DNA from: Dyadobacter pollutisoli
GTDB taxonomy: Bacteria; Bacteroidota; Bacteroidia; Cytophagales; Spirosomataceae
Assembly: GCF_026625565.1 (NCBI RefSeq)
Contig: NZ_CP112998.1
Coordinates: 2,978,501-3,042,500 of the forward strand
DNA length: 64,000 bases
Direction of reading: 5' to 3'
Positions 15,615 through 24,392 of this stretch are shown here, one piece after another. How positions within the stretch are numbered: position 1 is the first letter of the stretch; the number at the start of each line of letters is the position of its first letter. The position numbers were made by a program, and so were the translations under genes. The notes under the pieces were generated by a model. The model worked only from the letters and a program-made list of their open reading frames with translations. It was not told the origin of the DNA and did no database searches.

Positions 15615-17867
15615 TTACGAACCGGATACTTGCGAAAGCGCTGACATGAATGGCTGACTGTACAAGCGTTTGCCAGTAGCTTTATAGATCGCATTGGCCA
15701 ATGCTGCGAAAACCGGAGGATAAGCCGGCTCGCCCATTCCCGTAGGATCAATGGTGTTTTGTACAAAATGAACGTCAATTTCCTTTGGCGCTTCGTTCAT
15801 GCGGATCATTCGGTAGGTACTGAAATTGTTCTTGTCAGGCACTCCTTTTGTGAATGTCATTTGGCCAAACAATGCCGTTCCAATGCCGTCGACAATGGCT
15901 CCCTCGGTCATATTGATGGCAGCATCGGGATTGATGACAATGCCACAGTCGATTGCACACCATACTTTTTTCACAACCGGTTGCCCGTCCTTCATTTCCA
16001 GATCGAGCACGTGGGCGGCATAGGTATCGTGACAGAGATAGGCTGAAACACCTACATTCTTCGTCTTTTTAACCTGTTCCCAGCCCGATTTCTCCCGCAC
16101 GAGTTCCAGTACTCCCGCGTACCGTGCCGCATCATACTCGTTATCTTTCCCTACCGGCTTTGTTTTGGCGCGGTTGAGCAGTTCCAGCCGGAATGTGATG
16201 GGGTCTTTGCCTGCCGCCTCGGCCACTTCGTCCAGGAATGATTGCTCGGCAGCGGCCATAAAGTTGGACCTGGGTGCGCGGAAGGAGCCTACGGTAATGT
16301 TGGATTCAATGGTCCAGTCTTCGGCCAGGTAATGATCAACGGCTCCTGCCGGAAAGCGGTTTGCAAACAGGGGCGACTCAGGAATGCCACCAGCTTTGAC
16401 ATGAAAACCAATCAAATTATGGTCAGCGTCCAAGGCAGCCCGGTAAGTCGCTGAATATGTGGACCGATAAATGCCCGAAGTCATATCGTCCTCCCGGGTA
16501 TAGATCAGCTTGACAGGTGCCTTGGTTTTTTGGGAAATAAGTGCCGCTTCCAATAAAAAATGGGCATACGATCTCCTTCCGAATCCTCCACCAAGCCGGG
16601 TCATCTGAATGTCAATTTTTTCAAGTGGCATTCCCAGCCGGACCGAAAGAGTCTTTTCTGTAATTTCCGGCTTTTGAAGAGGGCCTGAAAGTTCTGCCTT
16701 CTCGTCGGTAACATGTGCGAAGAAATTCATTGGCTCCATGCAATTGTGCGCCAAAAACGGCCCGGTAAATGTTCGCTCGATCACTTTTGCAGCGTTTTGG
16801 AACGCCGTTTCGGGGTCACCGTCTTTACGACGAACCTTACCTGGCTGACTGGCCATAGCGGCCATTTTTGAATAGTGATCGGTTGTATTTTCCAGCCCGG
16901 CAGGGACTTTTGCAGGTTCAGGCCGGCCGGCTTTCTTTTCAGTGTAATCTGCAAATGGCTCCCATTCGATTTTCAGAGCCTTTTTTGCTTTCATTACTTC
17001 CCAGGTGCTGCTACCGACGATGGCCACTACTTCGGGAAAGGTACAGGTGTCAAATTGCTGCCTTTCATAGTCGTCCATCATGGATTTGATTGTGAAAATA
17101 TCCCTGATACCCGGCATCGCTTTGGCCTCAGCATCGTTCATTGACTTCAATTTCATTCCAAAAGCGGGCGGATGCGTGACCATCGCAATGAGCATGCCAT
17201 CCCGGTGTTGGTCAATACCGAAAAGGGGTGCTCCTTTTACGATTTTCGGCATATCCACGTTTTTCTGCGAATGGCCTATAATCTTGAACTCCTTTACATC
17301 CTTCAACTTTACTTCTTTGGGAACAGGTATTTGCGCGGCGGCAGAAGCCATTTCACCATATTTCGCCGACTTGCCTGATTTTTTATGATACAACACACTG
17401 GCGTCAGTACTTACCTCTTCCACAGGCACCTGCCATTTGCTGGCAGCCGCCTCGCGAAGCATTTGCCGACCTGTGGCACCAGCAGCACGAAGCCTTTCCC
17501 AGCTCTGGTGAATGGCCTGGCTACCTCCTATAAATTGCCGGGTATAGCGATCCGTATTCAACGGGGCTTGTTCCACGACTACGTCTTTCCAATCCACGTC
17601 CAGCTCTTCGGCCACGATCATGGGCATGGAAGTTTTCACATTTTGCCCACCTTCCGGATTTGGGGACATGATGTGGATGACATTATCCGGTGTGATTTTG
17701 ATATAACCATTCAATTCTTTCCAATCAACAGTAGTACCGCCGCTCTTCGGCATCGCCTCTGCTTTAAAACCTGACAGCCAGCCAATGCTCAGCAACATTC
17801 CCCCGCCGGACAAGGCCGAGGCTTTCAAAAATGACCGTCTGTTAAAAGTAGTTTCAGCTTTTTCCAT
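15615..17867 (-). CDS. IorB-like molybdopterin-binding subunit of a xanthine dehydrogenase-family aldehyde/N-heterocycle oxidoreductase
   Basis: 750 residues, with an N-terminal Tat signal (FNRRSFLKASALSGGG). It resembles the large subunit of isoquinoline 1-oxidoreductase: MSPNPEGGQNVKTSMPMIVAEEL, GGSQAIHQSWERLRAAGATGRQML, MTRLGGGFGRRSY for cofactor contact, IDCGIVINPDAAINMTEGAIVDGIG, and the C-terminal MGEPAYPPVFAALANAIY containing the catalytic Glu. Such enzymes hydroxylate N-heterocycles or oxidise aldehydes with water as oxygen donor. They normally need a small [2Fe-2S] subunit (IorA), which is not next to this gene or elsewhere in the window. It converges with the DUF1501 gene, leaving 6 bases between stops. 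Confidence 0.92.
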   Translation of the reverse strand: MEKAETTFNRRSFLKASALSGGGMLLSIGWLSGFKAEAMPKSGGTTVDWKELNGYIKITPDNVIHIMSPNPEGGQNVKTSMPMIVAEELDVDWKDVVVEQAPLNTDRYTRQFIGGSQAIHQSWERLRAAGATGRQMLREAAASKWQVPVEEVSTDASVLYHKKSGKSAKYGEMASAAAQIPVPKEVKLKDVKEFKIIGHSQKNVDMPKIVKGAPLFGIDQHRDGMLIAMVTHPPAFGMKLKSMNDAEAKAMPGIRDIFTIKSMMDDYERQQFDTCTFPEVVAIVGSSTWEVMKAKKALKIEWEPFADYTEKKAGRPEPAKVPAGLENTTDHYSKMAAMASQPGKVRRKDGDPETAFQNAAKVIERTFTGPFLAHNCMEPMNFFAHVTDEKAELSGPLQKPEITEKTLSVRLGMPLEKIDIQMTRLGGGFGRRSYAHFLLEAALISQKTKAPVKLIYTREDDMTSGIYRSTYSATYRAALDADHNLIGFHVKAGGIPESPLFANRFPAGAVDHYLAEDWTIESNITVGSFRAPRSNFMAAAEQSFLDEVAEAAGKDPITFRLELLNRAKTKPVGKDNEYDAARYAGVLELVREKSGWEQVKKTKNVGVSAYLCHDTYAAHVLDLEMKDGQPVVKKVWCAIDCGIVINPDAAINMTEGAIVDGIGTALFGQMTFTKGVPDKNNFSTYRMIRMNEAPKEIDVHFVQNTIDPTGMGEPAYPPVFAALANAIYKATGKRLYSQPFMSALSQVSGS

Positions 17868-18035
17868 TTTTCGTACTGTTTTAATTGACTATGAAATGCA
17901 CGAATCTGATCTCCGGATTTTTTAACGATTTGTTACTAATCCGTTATATGTTTCCCAAGCCTAAAGTACATTCAAAAATTGATCATTAAAAAAGGATATG
18001 CCTTTGCTTTTACACTAAACCAACGGAAAGGAAAG

Positions 18036-18644
18036 ATGAACAGAAGAGATGCCATTCAGCGTGTTGCCCTTTTATTGGGAGGAACATTTTCAGCACCCAC
18101 ATTGCTGGCCATGAATCATTGGGAAGGCAATGCGGGTAAAAGCGCGTCCGCCATTGATTTCAATGTTACCGACCAGCAAAAACTGATCATTGCCGAGGTG
18201 GCAGAGATGATCATTCCACGAACCGGCACGCCCGGCGCGAAGGATGCAGGCGTACCCGCGTTCATCGTGATGATGTTGCAGGATTGTTATAAAAAACCGG
18301 AACACGTCAGCTTTTTGGAAGGCATCAAAAATCTGGAACAAAAAGATTTTCTCAAACTTGACGATTCTCAAAGAACGGAAGCCCTCAAACAGGTTGAACG
18401 TGATACTGTTGAACAAATGAAGGCCTATCAGGTCCAGCAAACCAAAATGGGCGACAATGAGGACCGGGAACAAATGGCCGCGCAAGCCAAGGGCATACCC
18501 TATTGGAGACTGATGAAGGAACTGACCATGCTCGGCTACTTCACATCCGAAGAAGGCATCAAATCGTCATTTGACTACGTGCCTATTCCCGGCAGACTGG
18601 AAATGATCCAGTTGAAACCCAATCAAAAATCTTTCGCCTACTAG
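18036..18644 (+). CDS. Gluconate 2-dehydrogenase subunit 3 family protein, Tat-exported small subunit
   Basis: 202 residues from ATG 18036, preferred over the earlier in-frame start at 17979 because it begins exactly at a Tat signal (MNRRDAIQRVALLLGG) and follows a purine-rich stretch. The mature part has the family pattern LIIAEVAEMIIPRTGTPGAKDAGVPAFI, YWRLMKELTMLGYFTSEEGI and a C-terminal FDYVPIPGRLEMI. In known dehydrogenases this small subunit binds the FAD subunit and carries it through the Tat pore. The GMC flavoprotein encoded 12 bases downstream has no signal peptide of its own, which fits hitchhiker export. Confidence 0.9.
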   Translation: MNRRDAIQRVALLLGGTFSAPTLLAMNHWEGNAGKSASAIDFNVTDQQKLIIAEVAEMIIPRTGTPGAKDAGVPAFIVMMLQDCYKKPEHVSFLEGIKNLEQKDFLKLDDSQRTEALKQVERDTVEQMKAYQVQQTKMGDNEDREQMAAQAKGIPYWRLMKELTMLGYFTSEEGIKSSFDYVPIPGRLEMIQLKPNQKSFAY

Positions 18645-18656
18645 CCTGCTATCACC

Positions 18657-20372
18657 ATGAATTTGAATTTAAAAGCACAAAAAGCAAATACCTACGACGC
18701 CATCGTGATCGGTTCCGGCATGACGGGCGGTATGGCTGCGAAAGAACTTACCGAACGCGGCATGCAGGTGCTGATGATCGAGCGCGGCAGGGAAGTGAAG
18801 CACATTGAAGATTACGATACGGCGATGAAAGGCCCTTGGGAATTCCCACATCGGGGAAAAGTTTCGATCCAGTCTGCCGAAGAGTACTGGGCAAACAGCA
18901 GGTTCGGAACATTGGCCAATGAAGAAACCGGCGAGTTTTTTACCGATGACAAGAAAAACCCATACATAGAAAAACGGCCATTCGACTGGATCAGGGCCTA
19001 TCATACCGGTGGAAAATCAATGCACTGGGGCAGGCAGTCGTACCGGATGAACAAAAAAGACTTTGAAGCGAATGCCAAAGATGGCATCGCTATCGACTGG
19101 CCGATCCGGTATGAAGACCTTGAACCCTGGTATACGCATGTTGAAAAATTTGTAGGGATCAGCGGCCAGGCGGAGGGCTGGGAAGTACTGCCCGACGGAC
19201 ATTACCTGCCTGCCATGCCCATGAGCGCTCCTGAGCTTTATTTCAGGGAAACCATGATGAAAAAGCTCAACCGCCCCGTCACGATCGGTCGCATTGCCAA
19301 CCTTACCAAGCCACAACCATGGCATACGGAGCTGGGCCGCGCCTCCTGTCAATACCGCAGCAAATGTGCCCGTGGCTGTCCGTATGGTGGTTATTACAGC
19401 TCATTATCAGGGTCAATTCCAGCTGCGCGTAAAACCAACAAGCTCACGGTTTTGCATGATACCATTGCCAGTGAAGTGATCTATGATGAGAAAACAAAAA
19501 AGGCAAAAGGTGTTCGGGTTATTAACCAGAATACGATGGCTGTGGAAGAGTTTTTTGCCAAAATAGTCTTCCTGAATGCGGGTTCCATGAATTCTGCGGC
19601 TTTGTTGCTCAACTCGAAATCAAGCCGCTTTCCTACCGGGCTAGGCAATGACAGCGACCAGGTAGGCCGCAATATTATGGACCATCATTTGGGAGTCGGC
19701 GCGAATGCGACAGTCGAAGGCTTTGAAAACGATTATGTATTTGGTCAAAGGCCGAATGCGCTCTATATACCCCGATTCAGAAACTGGGGAACCGATAAAA
19801 AAGACTTCCTGCGCGGTTACGGTTACCAGGGTGGTGCCAGCAAAAGCGATTGGAAACGTGGGATCACGATGGATGGTTTCGGGGCCAGTTTTAAGGAGGA
19901 TATGACGCGTCCGGGTACCTGGACAATGGGTTTCGGCGGCTTTGGAGAGATTCTGCCAGACCCATCCAATCGTATGTTTCTTGACAAAGACAAAAAAGAC
20001 AAGTGGGGAATTCCGATGATTGTTTTTGATGCTGCTTTTGGAGAAAATGAGCTGGCTATGCGAAAAGATATGATGGCTTCGGCTGTTGAAATGCTCGAAG
20101 TTGCCGGCTTTAAAAACGTTTCAGGATTCAACCGCCAGGATACGCATCCGGGTCTGGGCATACATGATATGGGGACCGCACGTATGGGAAAAGACCCGAA
20201 AACGTCGGTTCTGAACAAATTCAATCAGGTCCACGATTGCAAAAATGTGTTCGTTACAGACGGTGCGGCAATGGTTTCGTCCTCTTGCGTCAATCCTTCG
20301 ATCACATACATGGCGATGACGGCCAGAGCCGCCAACCATGCCGTGGAAGAATTAAAGAAGCAGAATTTGTAA
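18657..20372 (+). CDS. GMC family FAD-dependent oxidoreductase (gluconate/glucose dehydrogenase type)
   Basis: 571 residues. The N-terminal FAD site is YDAIVIGSGMTGGMAAKEL with an acidic strand end in VLMIERG. GGKSMHWGRQSYRM, a cysteine-rich SCQYRSKCARGCPYGGYY segment and the C-terminal GMC motif HDMGTARMGKDP ... VFVTDGAAMVSSSCVNPSITYMAMTARAANHAVEEL follow. The His and Asn of the flavin-oxidising site lie in these last motifs. No signal peptide is present; the preceding Tat-signal subunit probably exports the pair. The enzyme should oxidise a sugar, sugar acid or alcohol in the periplasm. The exact substrate is not clear, and no cytochrome c subunit follows. Confidence 0.93.
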   Translation: MNLNLKAQKANTYDAIVIGSGMTGGMAAKELTERGMQVLMIERGREVKHIEDYDTAMKGPWEFPHRGKVSIQSAEEYWANSRFGTLANEETGEFFTDDKKNPYIEKRPFDWIRAYHTGGKSMHWGRQSYRMNKKDFEANAKDGIAIDWPIRYEDLEPWYTHVEKFVGISGQAEGWEVLPDGHYLPAMPMSAPELYFRETMMKKLNRPVTIGRIANLTKPQPWHTELGRASCQYRSKCARGCPYGGYYSSLSGSIPAARKTNKLTVLHDTIASEVIYDEKTKKAKGVRVINQNTMAVEEFFAKIVFLNAGSMNSAALLLNSKSSRFPTGLGNDSDQVGRNIMDHHLGVGANATVEGFENDYVFGQRPNALYIPRFRNWGTDKKDFLRGYGYQGGASKSDWKRGITMDGFGASFKEDMTRPGTWTMGFGGFGEILPDPSNRMFLDKDKKDKWGIPMIVFDAAFGENELAMRKDMMASAVEMLEVAGFKNVSGFNRQDTHPGLGIHDMGTARMGKDPKTSVLNKFNQVHDCKNVFVTDGAAMVSSSCVNPSITYMAMTARAANHAVEELKKQNL

Positions 20373-20381
20373 AGAATAAGC

Positions 20382-21470
20382 CTATATTTTGACACTCTTG
20401 CCGGAGGCGACTGACTTGTAGATCGCCTCCACCACGCGGATATCCCGCAACCCCTCTTCGCCCGGGGCGATCAGGTCGGTACCGGCCATGATGGCGGTGC
20501 AATCTTCGTCCATTTGTTTCGCCTGCTGGCTTTTGAGAGGAACATTGATGATCGTACCATCCGACATGCTTCCTTTATTGCCGGTATATGCGGAATGCGG
20601 CTCCATTTTGAGCCAGCCCTTTTCATAGTTCACCTGCAGATAATTCATATTGATCCCAAAACTCGTCTGGCACGATGCGCGTGCGCCGCTGGGGAATTCC
20701 AGCATGAACATCATCGTTTCCTCCACTTCTTTGTATATCTCCGGACGGGTCGTCGACGCCTGCGCGATCACGCTGATAGGCTCTTCGCCCGTCGCCAGCC
20801 TTGCGCCCTGTAATGCATACACGCCCATATCACCCATCGCGCCGCCGCCCAGTTTTTTATTTTGTTTCCAATGTGTGGTGCGGTTATCGACGTAGCCAGC
20901 GGCGCTGGTCACCATTTTCACTTTACCAAATTTCTGATCTTTCGCCACTTGCATATAAGCCTGAATATTTGGGTCGTGCTGACAACGGTAGCCAATCGCC
21001 AACTTTACCTTGTTGCTTTTACAGGCACTGATCATTGCCTCGCAGTCGGCCACGGACGGTGCCATTGGTTTTTCGCAGAATACATGCTTACCCGCTTTCG
21101 CAGCCCTCACCACAAACTCCCGGTGCATGGATGGCGGCAACACCACGTATACAATGTCGATATCAGGGTTATTAGCGATCTGATCGAAGTTCTGGTAGTT
21201 GTAAATGTTCTTATCAGGGATATTGTACTTCGTTTTCCAATTTTCTGCTTTCGAAGGCGTACCGGTTACAATGCCTGCGAGATAACATTTCTCTGTCAGC
21301 TGCAATGCAGGCGCAAGAAGGTCGGTGCTGTAGTAACCCAAACCTACGAGTGCGATGCCCAGTTTATCCTTTTTTGGCGAGATCGAAGCCAGCAGCGGGT
21401 TACCGGAAAACAATGTAGCGGCACTTGCCAGCGTCAAAGTGGATAAGAAATCGCGTCTTTCTATATTCAT
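20382..21470 (-). CDS. Gfo/Idh/MocA family oxidoreductase with Tat signal
   Basis: 362 residues from ATG 21470, where a Tat-type leader begins (MNIERRDFLSTLTLASAATLFSG); an upstream in-frame start at 21554 would add 28 residues before it. The Rossmann domain has LGIALVGLGYYSTDLLAPAL and the family motif VFCEKPMAPSVADCEAMI, with VVLPPSMHREFVVRAAKAGKH before it. The C-terminal half is the alpha/beta substrate domain (GGGAMGDMGVYALQGARLATG). Members reduce or oxidise sugars and inositols with NAD(P); the exported ones, including GH109-like enzymes, keep the cofactor bound. The gene ends 9 bases from the convergent GMC gene. Substrate unknown. Confidence 0.9.
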   Translation of the reverse strand: MNIERRDFLSTLTLASAATLFSGNPLLASISPKKDKLGIALVGLGYYSTDLLAPALQLTEKCYLAGIVTGTPSKAENWKTKYNIPDKNIYNYQNFDQIANNPDIDIVYVVLPPSMHREFVVRAAKAGKHVFCEKPMAPSVADCEAMISACKSNKVKLAIGYRCQHDPNIQAYMQVAKDQKFGKVKMVTSAAGYVDNRTTHWKQNKKLGGGAMGDMGVYALQGARLATGEEPISVIAQASTTRPEIYKEVEETMMFMLEFPSGARASCQTSFGINMNYLQVNYEKGWLKMEPHSAYTGNKGSMSDGTIINVPLKSQQAKQMDEDCTAIMAGTDLIAPGEEGLRDIRVVEAIYKSVASGKSVKI

Positions 21471-21582
21471 GATTAGTTCGTTAATGGTCGTGGTAGTCAG
21501 GTGATATTTTCGGGTAAATGCTGTTGAATGCTTCAAAGCGGCAATAATTAACAAAAAAAGCCAACAAATGACAATAGCAATC

Positions 21583-24375
21583 CTACTTTTTCACCCATCT
21601 TCTGACCATCACCTCAGCTCCCTGCTGAATCCTGAGCAAATACAACCCGGCACGCAGATCTTCAACGTCAATGGTTGCTTCCAATACCGAACCGTGTTTG
21701 AGAAAATGATGCATTTTATACTCCCGGCCGGCAATGTTCAGCACGCTTACCATTACTTCTCCCTGGTAAGGATTTTCCAGTCTTAATTTCAAAAATGAGT
21801 CCGTCGGAACTGGCGACAGCACGGTAGTGCCGGAGTGTATTGGCTCAATGGCTGTGATCAACTGAATTTTCCAGGGTACCAGGTCCTTTTCAGGGTCAGA
21901 CAATTTCATACTCGTAAGAACATGAAATTCAGCAGGTTTAAAGTTCAATGGCGGATCGGATGGAGAAACGGTGATCTCTTGTCCTGAAAAGTAATCAAAC
22001 CATTGTCCTTCGGGAAGCAAGATATTTTGATCATTCACATCCATATTGGCCACTACCCGCAGCTGCATGACCGAATTAGTGAGTGACAGCTTTTTGACTG
22101 TATTTTCAGATTCCAGTTCAAACGTATCACCTGATGCCGCGGCCAGTGACGATTTCAAATGGATCAGCTCGGCGAAAACCTTGTAAAGTTTAAGTCTTTC
22201 GGGATCTTTATAATAATCCCATTTCACGGGTTTCGCCCCCGTACGGCCATTTTCATTGATCGAAACATCATAGCCGAGCTCGCCAAACTGCCAGATCATT
22301 TTCGCGCCGGGCGTGAGCAGAAACAATGCTGCCGCCGCTTTCACCCTTTCGAGCGCCGACGGAAGTGATTTCACAGTGTACCCATTTCCAATGCTACCAT
22401 TGGTGAGCGCGTCGTAAACCAGCCGCTCCTCATCGTGGCTTTCCATGTATCCTATCGTGGCCGGTTTCTGAAAACCTGTATGAGACTTCCACGACAACCG
22501 GTTGAAATTCCCTTTCCCATTTTTAATCGATTCCCGAAAAGCCCCGTTTTGATTATCCCAAACCAGCATTCCATACCCGGTAAGCTCAGCTTCCTCAAAA
22601 TCATCGGCAAAATGTTCCAAAATCACGTACGCAGTGGAGTCTGCGCTACGTACCTGATCATATATACGTTTCCAGATTGCAACCCGGCTGGCGTCGTAAG
22701 CTCCCCAGGCCGCGACATTATTCCCGGAATTAACCTGCGTGAAACCTTTGGACAAATCGAACCGGTACCCGTCGAAATGGTATTCTTCCAGCCAAAATTT
22801 CGTCACCCGATCCACATATGATTTTGTAGCAGGGGATTCGTGGTTGAAATCAAAAAATACGCTGAAAGGATGGGTTGCCTGCTGGTTAAACATCGGGTTG
22901 TTTTTCGCTGGCTGCGTGCCGTCCCAATACATTTTGACATACGGAAATTCATAGTCAGCCTGGTTCAAAACCATATCCAACAGCACCGCAATGCCATTTT
23001 CGTGGCACTTATCGATGAATGCTTTCAGACTGGCCGGGTTCCCATATGCCTTGTCTGGCGCGGTGTAGTAAATCGGGTTATAACCCCAGGAATCGTTCCC
23101 TGTGAACTCCATGACCGGCATCAGCTCAATGGCATTGATACCCAGCCGCTTCAAATAAGCAATGGTGTCAGAAAGCATTTGATACGACCGTGCGGCTGTA
23201 AAGTCCCTGACCAGCAGCTCATAAATCACAAGATCTTTCGCCAAAGGCCTTTTAAAGTTGCCTGCCTTCCATTGATATGGAATTTGACCGGTTTGCAAAA
23301 CAGAAACAATGTCGCCCTGCGCTTTACCAGGGAATGGAATCAGGTCGGGATAGCTGGCTGCCGGGATGAATTTATCATCGTTGCGGTCCAGGATCATTTC
23401 CGAAAAAGGGTCACCAACCGGAATGACGCCGTCAACCAGATACTGAAAAGGATACTCTTTCTGTGTGACCAAATTTTTGATTTCCAGCCAGTAAGTCTGT
23501 CCATCTGGCGTGCGGTTCATCAGGAATGAGGGCTGATTTTCCCAATTATTGAATTCGCCCAATACATACACAAACTTCTTTTCAGGTGCGAACAGTACCA
23601 GCGTCGCGGAAGTAGCCGAGGTATAGTTAATGCCGTTTTTCAGCCCTGCCGGAAGCGTCGCAACCTTGGGCTCTGGACTGACAGTGAATGTAAATTGATC
23701 CGTGGCTGTCTTTCCGTTTTCCGTAGCGATTACTTCCACCATATGTTTCTGACCGCTGGTATTTCCGGTATTAATTTTTGCAGTCAATGCTGTGTCGGTA
23801 GCTGTTGCAATGACATTGCCGTCCAGCGCAATACGCAGGTCAGCTTTCGTCGAAGCGCTTGCCTTTACGGCCAATTCTTTATTCGCTTCAATGAAGAAAT
23901 TATCGTCCGCGGGAGTTTGAAAACGGACAAACAAATCTGCCGGCTCGTATAAGTCTATCAGGAAATCCTCTGTTTGCGCGCTTCCGGTGGCATTTTTAAC
24001 CAAAACACCGATCCAGGTAATCTTTTTACCGGCCGGGATATTGTAGTACTGATCCGGCGTGATGGTAATGGTCCATACATTATCGCTCACCTTTTTTAAC
24101 AGACCAGGCGCGAAAGGCTGATCAAAGCTGGACTGTCCGGCAGGGCTATATTCAACATTCCGCGTTTTTACGTCGGGCCCACCCCACGCCCAAACATAAA
24201 GTCCACCAGACTGATTGAGCAATCCGCTTTTACGGCTATCCTTTGCCTGGCTGACATCGAAAGTTAATGTAACAGCTCCGTTTGCTGCCGGAAATGACGG
24301 GGAAACCGTAATAGCCTGGCAGAAGCAAAATGTACTTAAAAGGGTAAGACAAAGCGTAATGTATAGTTTTCTCAT
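21583..24375 (-). CDS. T9SS-secreted GH13 alpha-amylase family enzyme with CBM48-like domain
   Basis: 930 residues. A signal peptide (1-19) precedes beta-sandwich domains up to about 235 and a CBM48/E-set-like domain at about 250-335 (VYVLGEFNNWEN). The GH13 barrel (about 380-720) has LLDMVLNQ, the nucleophile Asp540 in DGYRFDLSKG, acid/base Glu587 in VILEHFADD and Asp648 in ESHDEER. A C-terminal T9SS type A sorting domain (about 855-930: DSFLKLRLENPYQGEV, VLNIAGREY, AGLYLLRIQQG) shows export across the outer membrane. It is the last gene of the starch locus and probably supplies the surface amylase role that the lipoprotein SusG has in Bacteroides. The leading Asn in NQAD replaces the usual His of region I (DMVLNH). 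Confidence 0.93.
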   Translation of the reverse strand: MRKLYITLCLTLLSTFCFCQAITVSPSFPAANGAVTLTFDVSQAKDSRKSGLLNQSGGLYVWAWGGPDVKTRNVEYSPAGQSSFDQPFAPGLLKKVSDNVWTITITPDQYYNIPAGKKITWIGVLVKNATGSAQTEDFLIDLYEPADLFVRFQTPADDNFFIEANKELAVKASASTKADLRIALDGNVIATATDTALTAKINTGNTSGQKHMVEVIATENGKTATDQFTFTVSPEPKVATLPAGLKNGINYTSATSATLVLFAPEKKFVYVLGEFNNWENQPSFLMNRTPDGQTYWLEIKNLVTQKEYPFQYLVDGVIPVGDPFSEMILDRNDDKFIPAASYPDLIPFPGKAQGDIVSVLQTGQIPYQWKAGNFKRPLAKDLVIYELLVRDFTAARSYQMLSDTIAYLKRLGINAIELMPVMEFTGNDSWGYNPIYYTAPDKAYGNPASLKAFIDKCHENGIAVLLDMVLNQADYEFPYVKMYWDGTQPAKNNPMFNQQATHPFSVFFDFNHESPATKSYVDRVTKFWLEEYHFDGYRFDLSKGFTQVNSGNNVAAWGAYDASRVAIWKRIYDQVRSADSTAYVILEHFADDFEEAELTGYGMLVWDNQNGAFRESIKNGKGNFNRLSWKSHTGFQKPATIGYMESHDEERLVYDALTNGSIGNGYTVKSLPSALERVKAAAALFLLTPGAKMIWQFGELGYDVSINENGRTGAKPVKWDYYKDPERLKLYKVFAELIHLKSSLAAASGDTFELESENTVKKLSLTNSVMQLRVVANMDVNDQNILLPEGQWFDYFSGQEITVSPSDPPLNFKPAEFHVLTSMKLSDPEKDLVPWKIQLITAIEPIHSGTTVLSPVPTDSFLKLRLENPYQGEVMVSVLNIAGREYKMHHFLKHGSVLEATIDVEDLRAGLYLLRIQQGAEVMVRRWVKK

Positions 24376-24392
24376 TGTTTCAAAAGTTGCGG

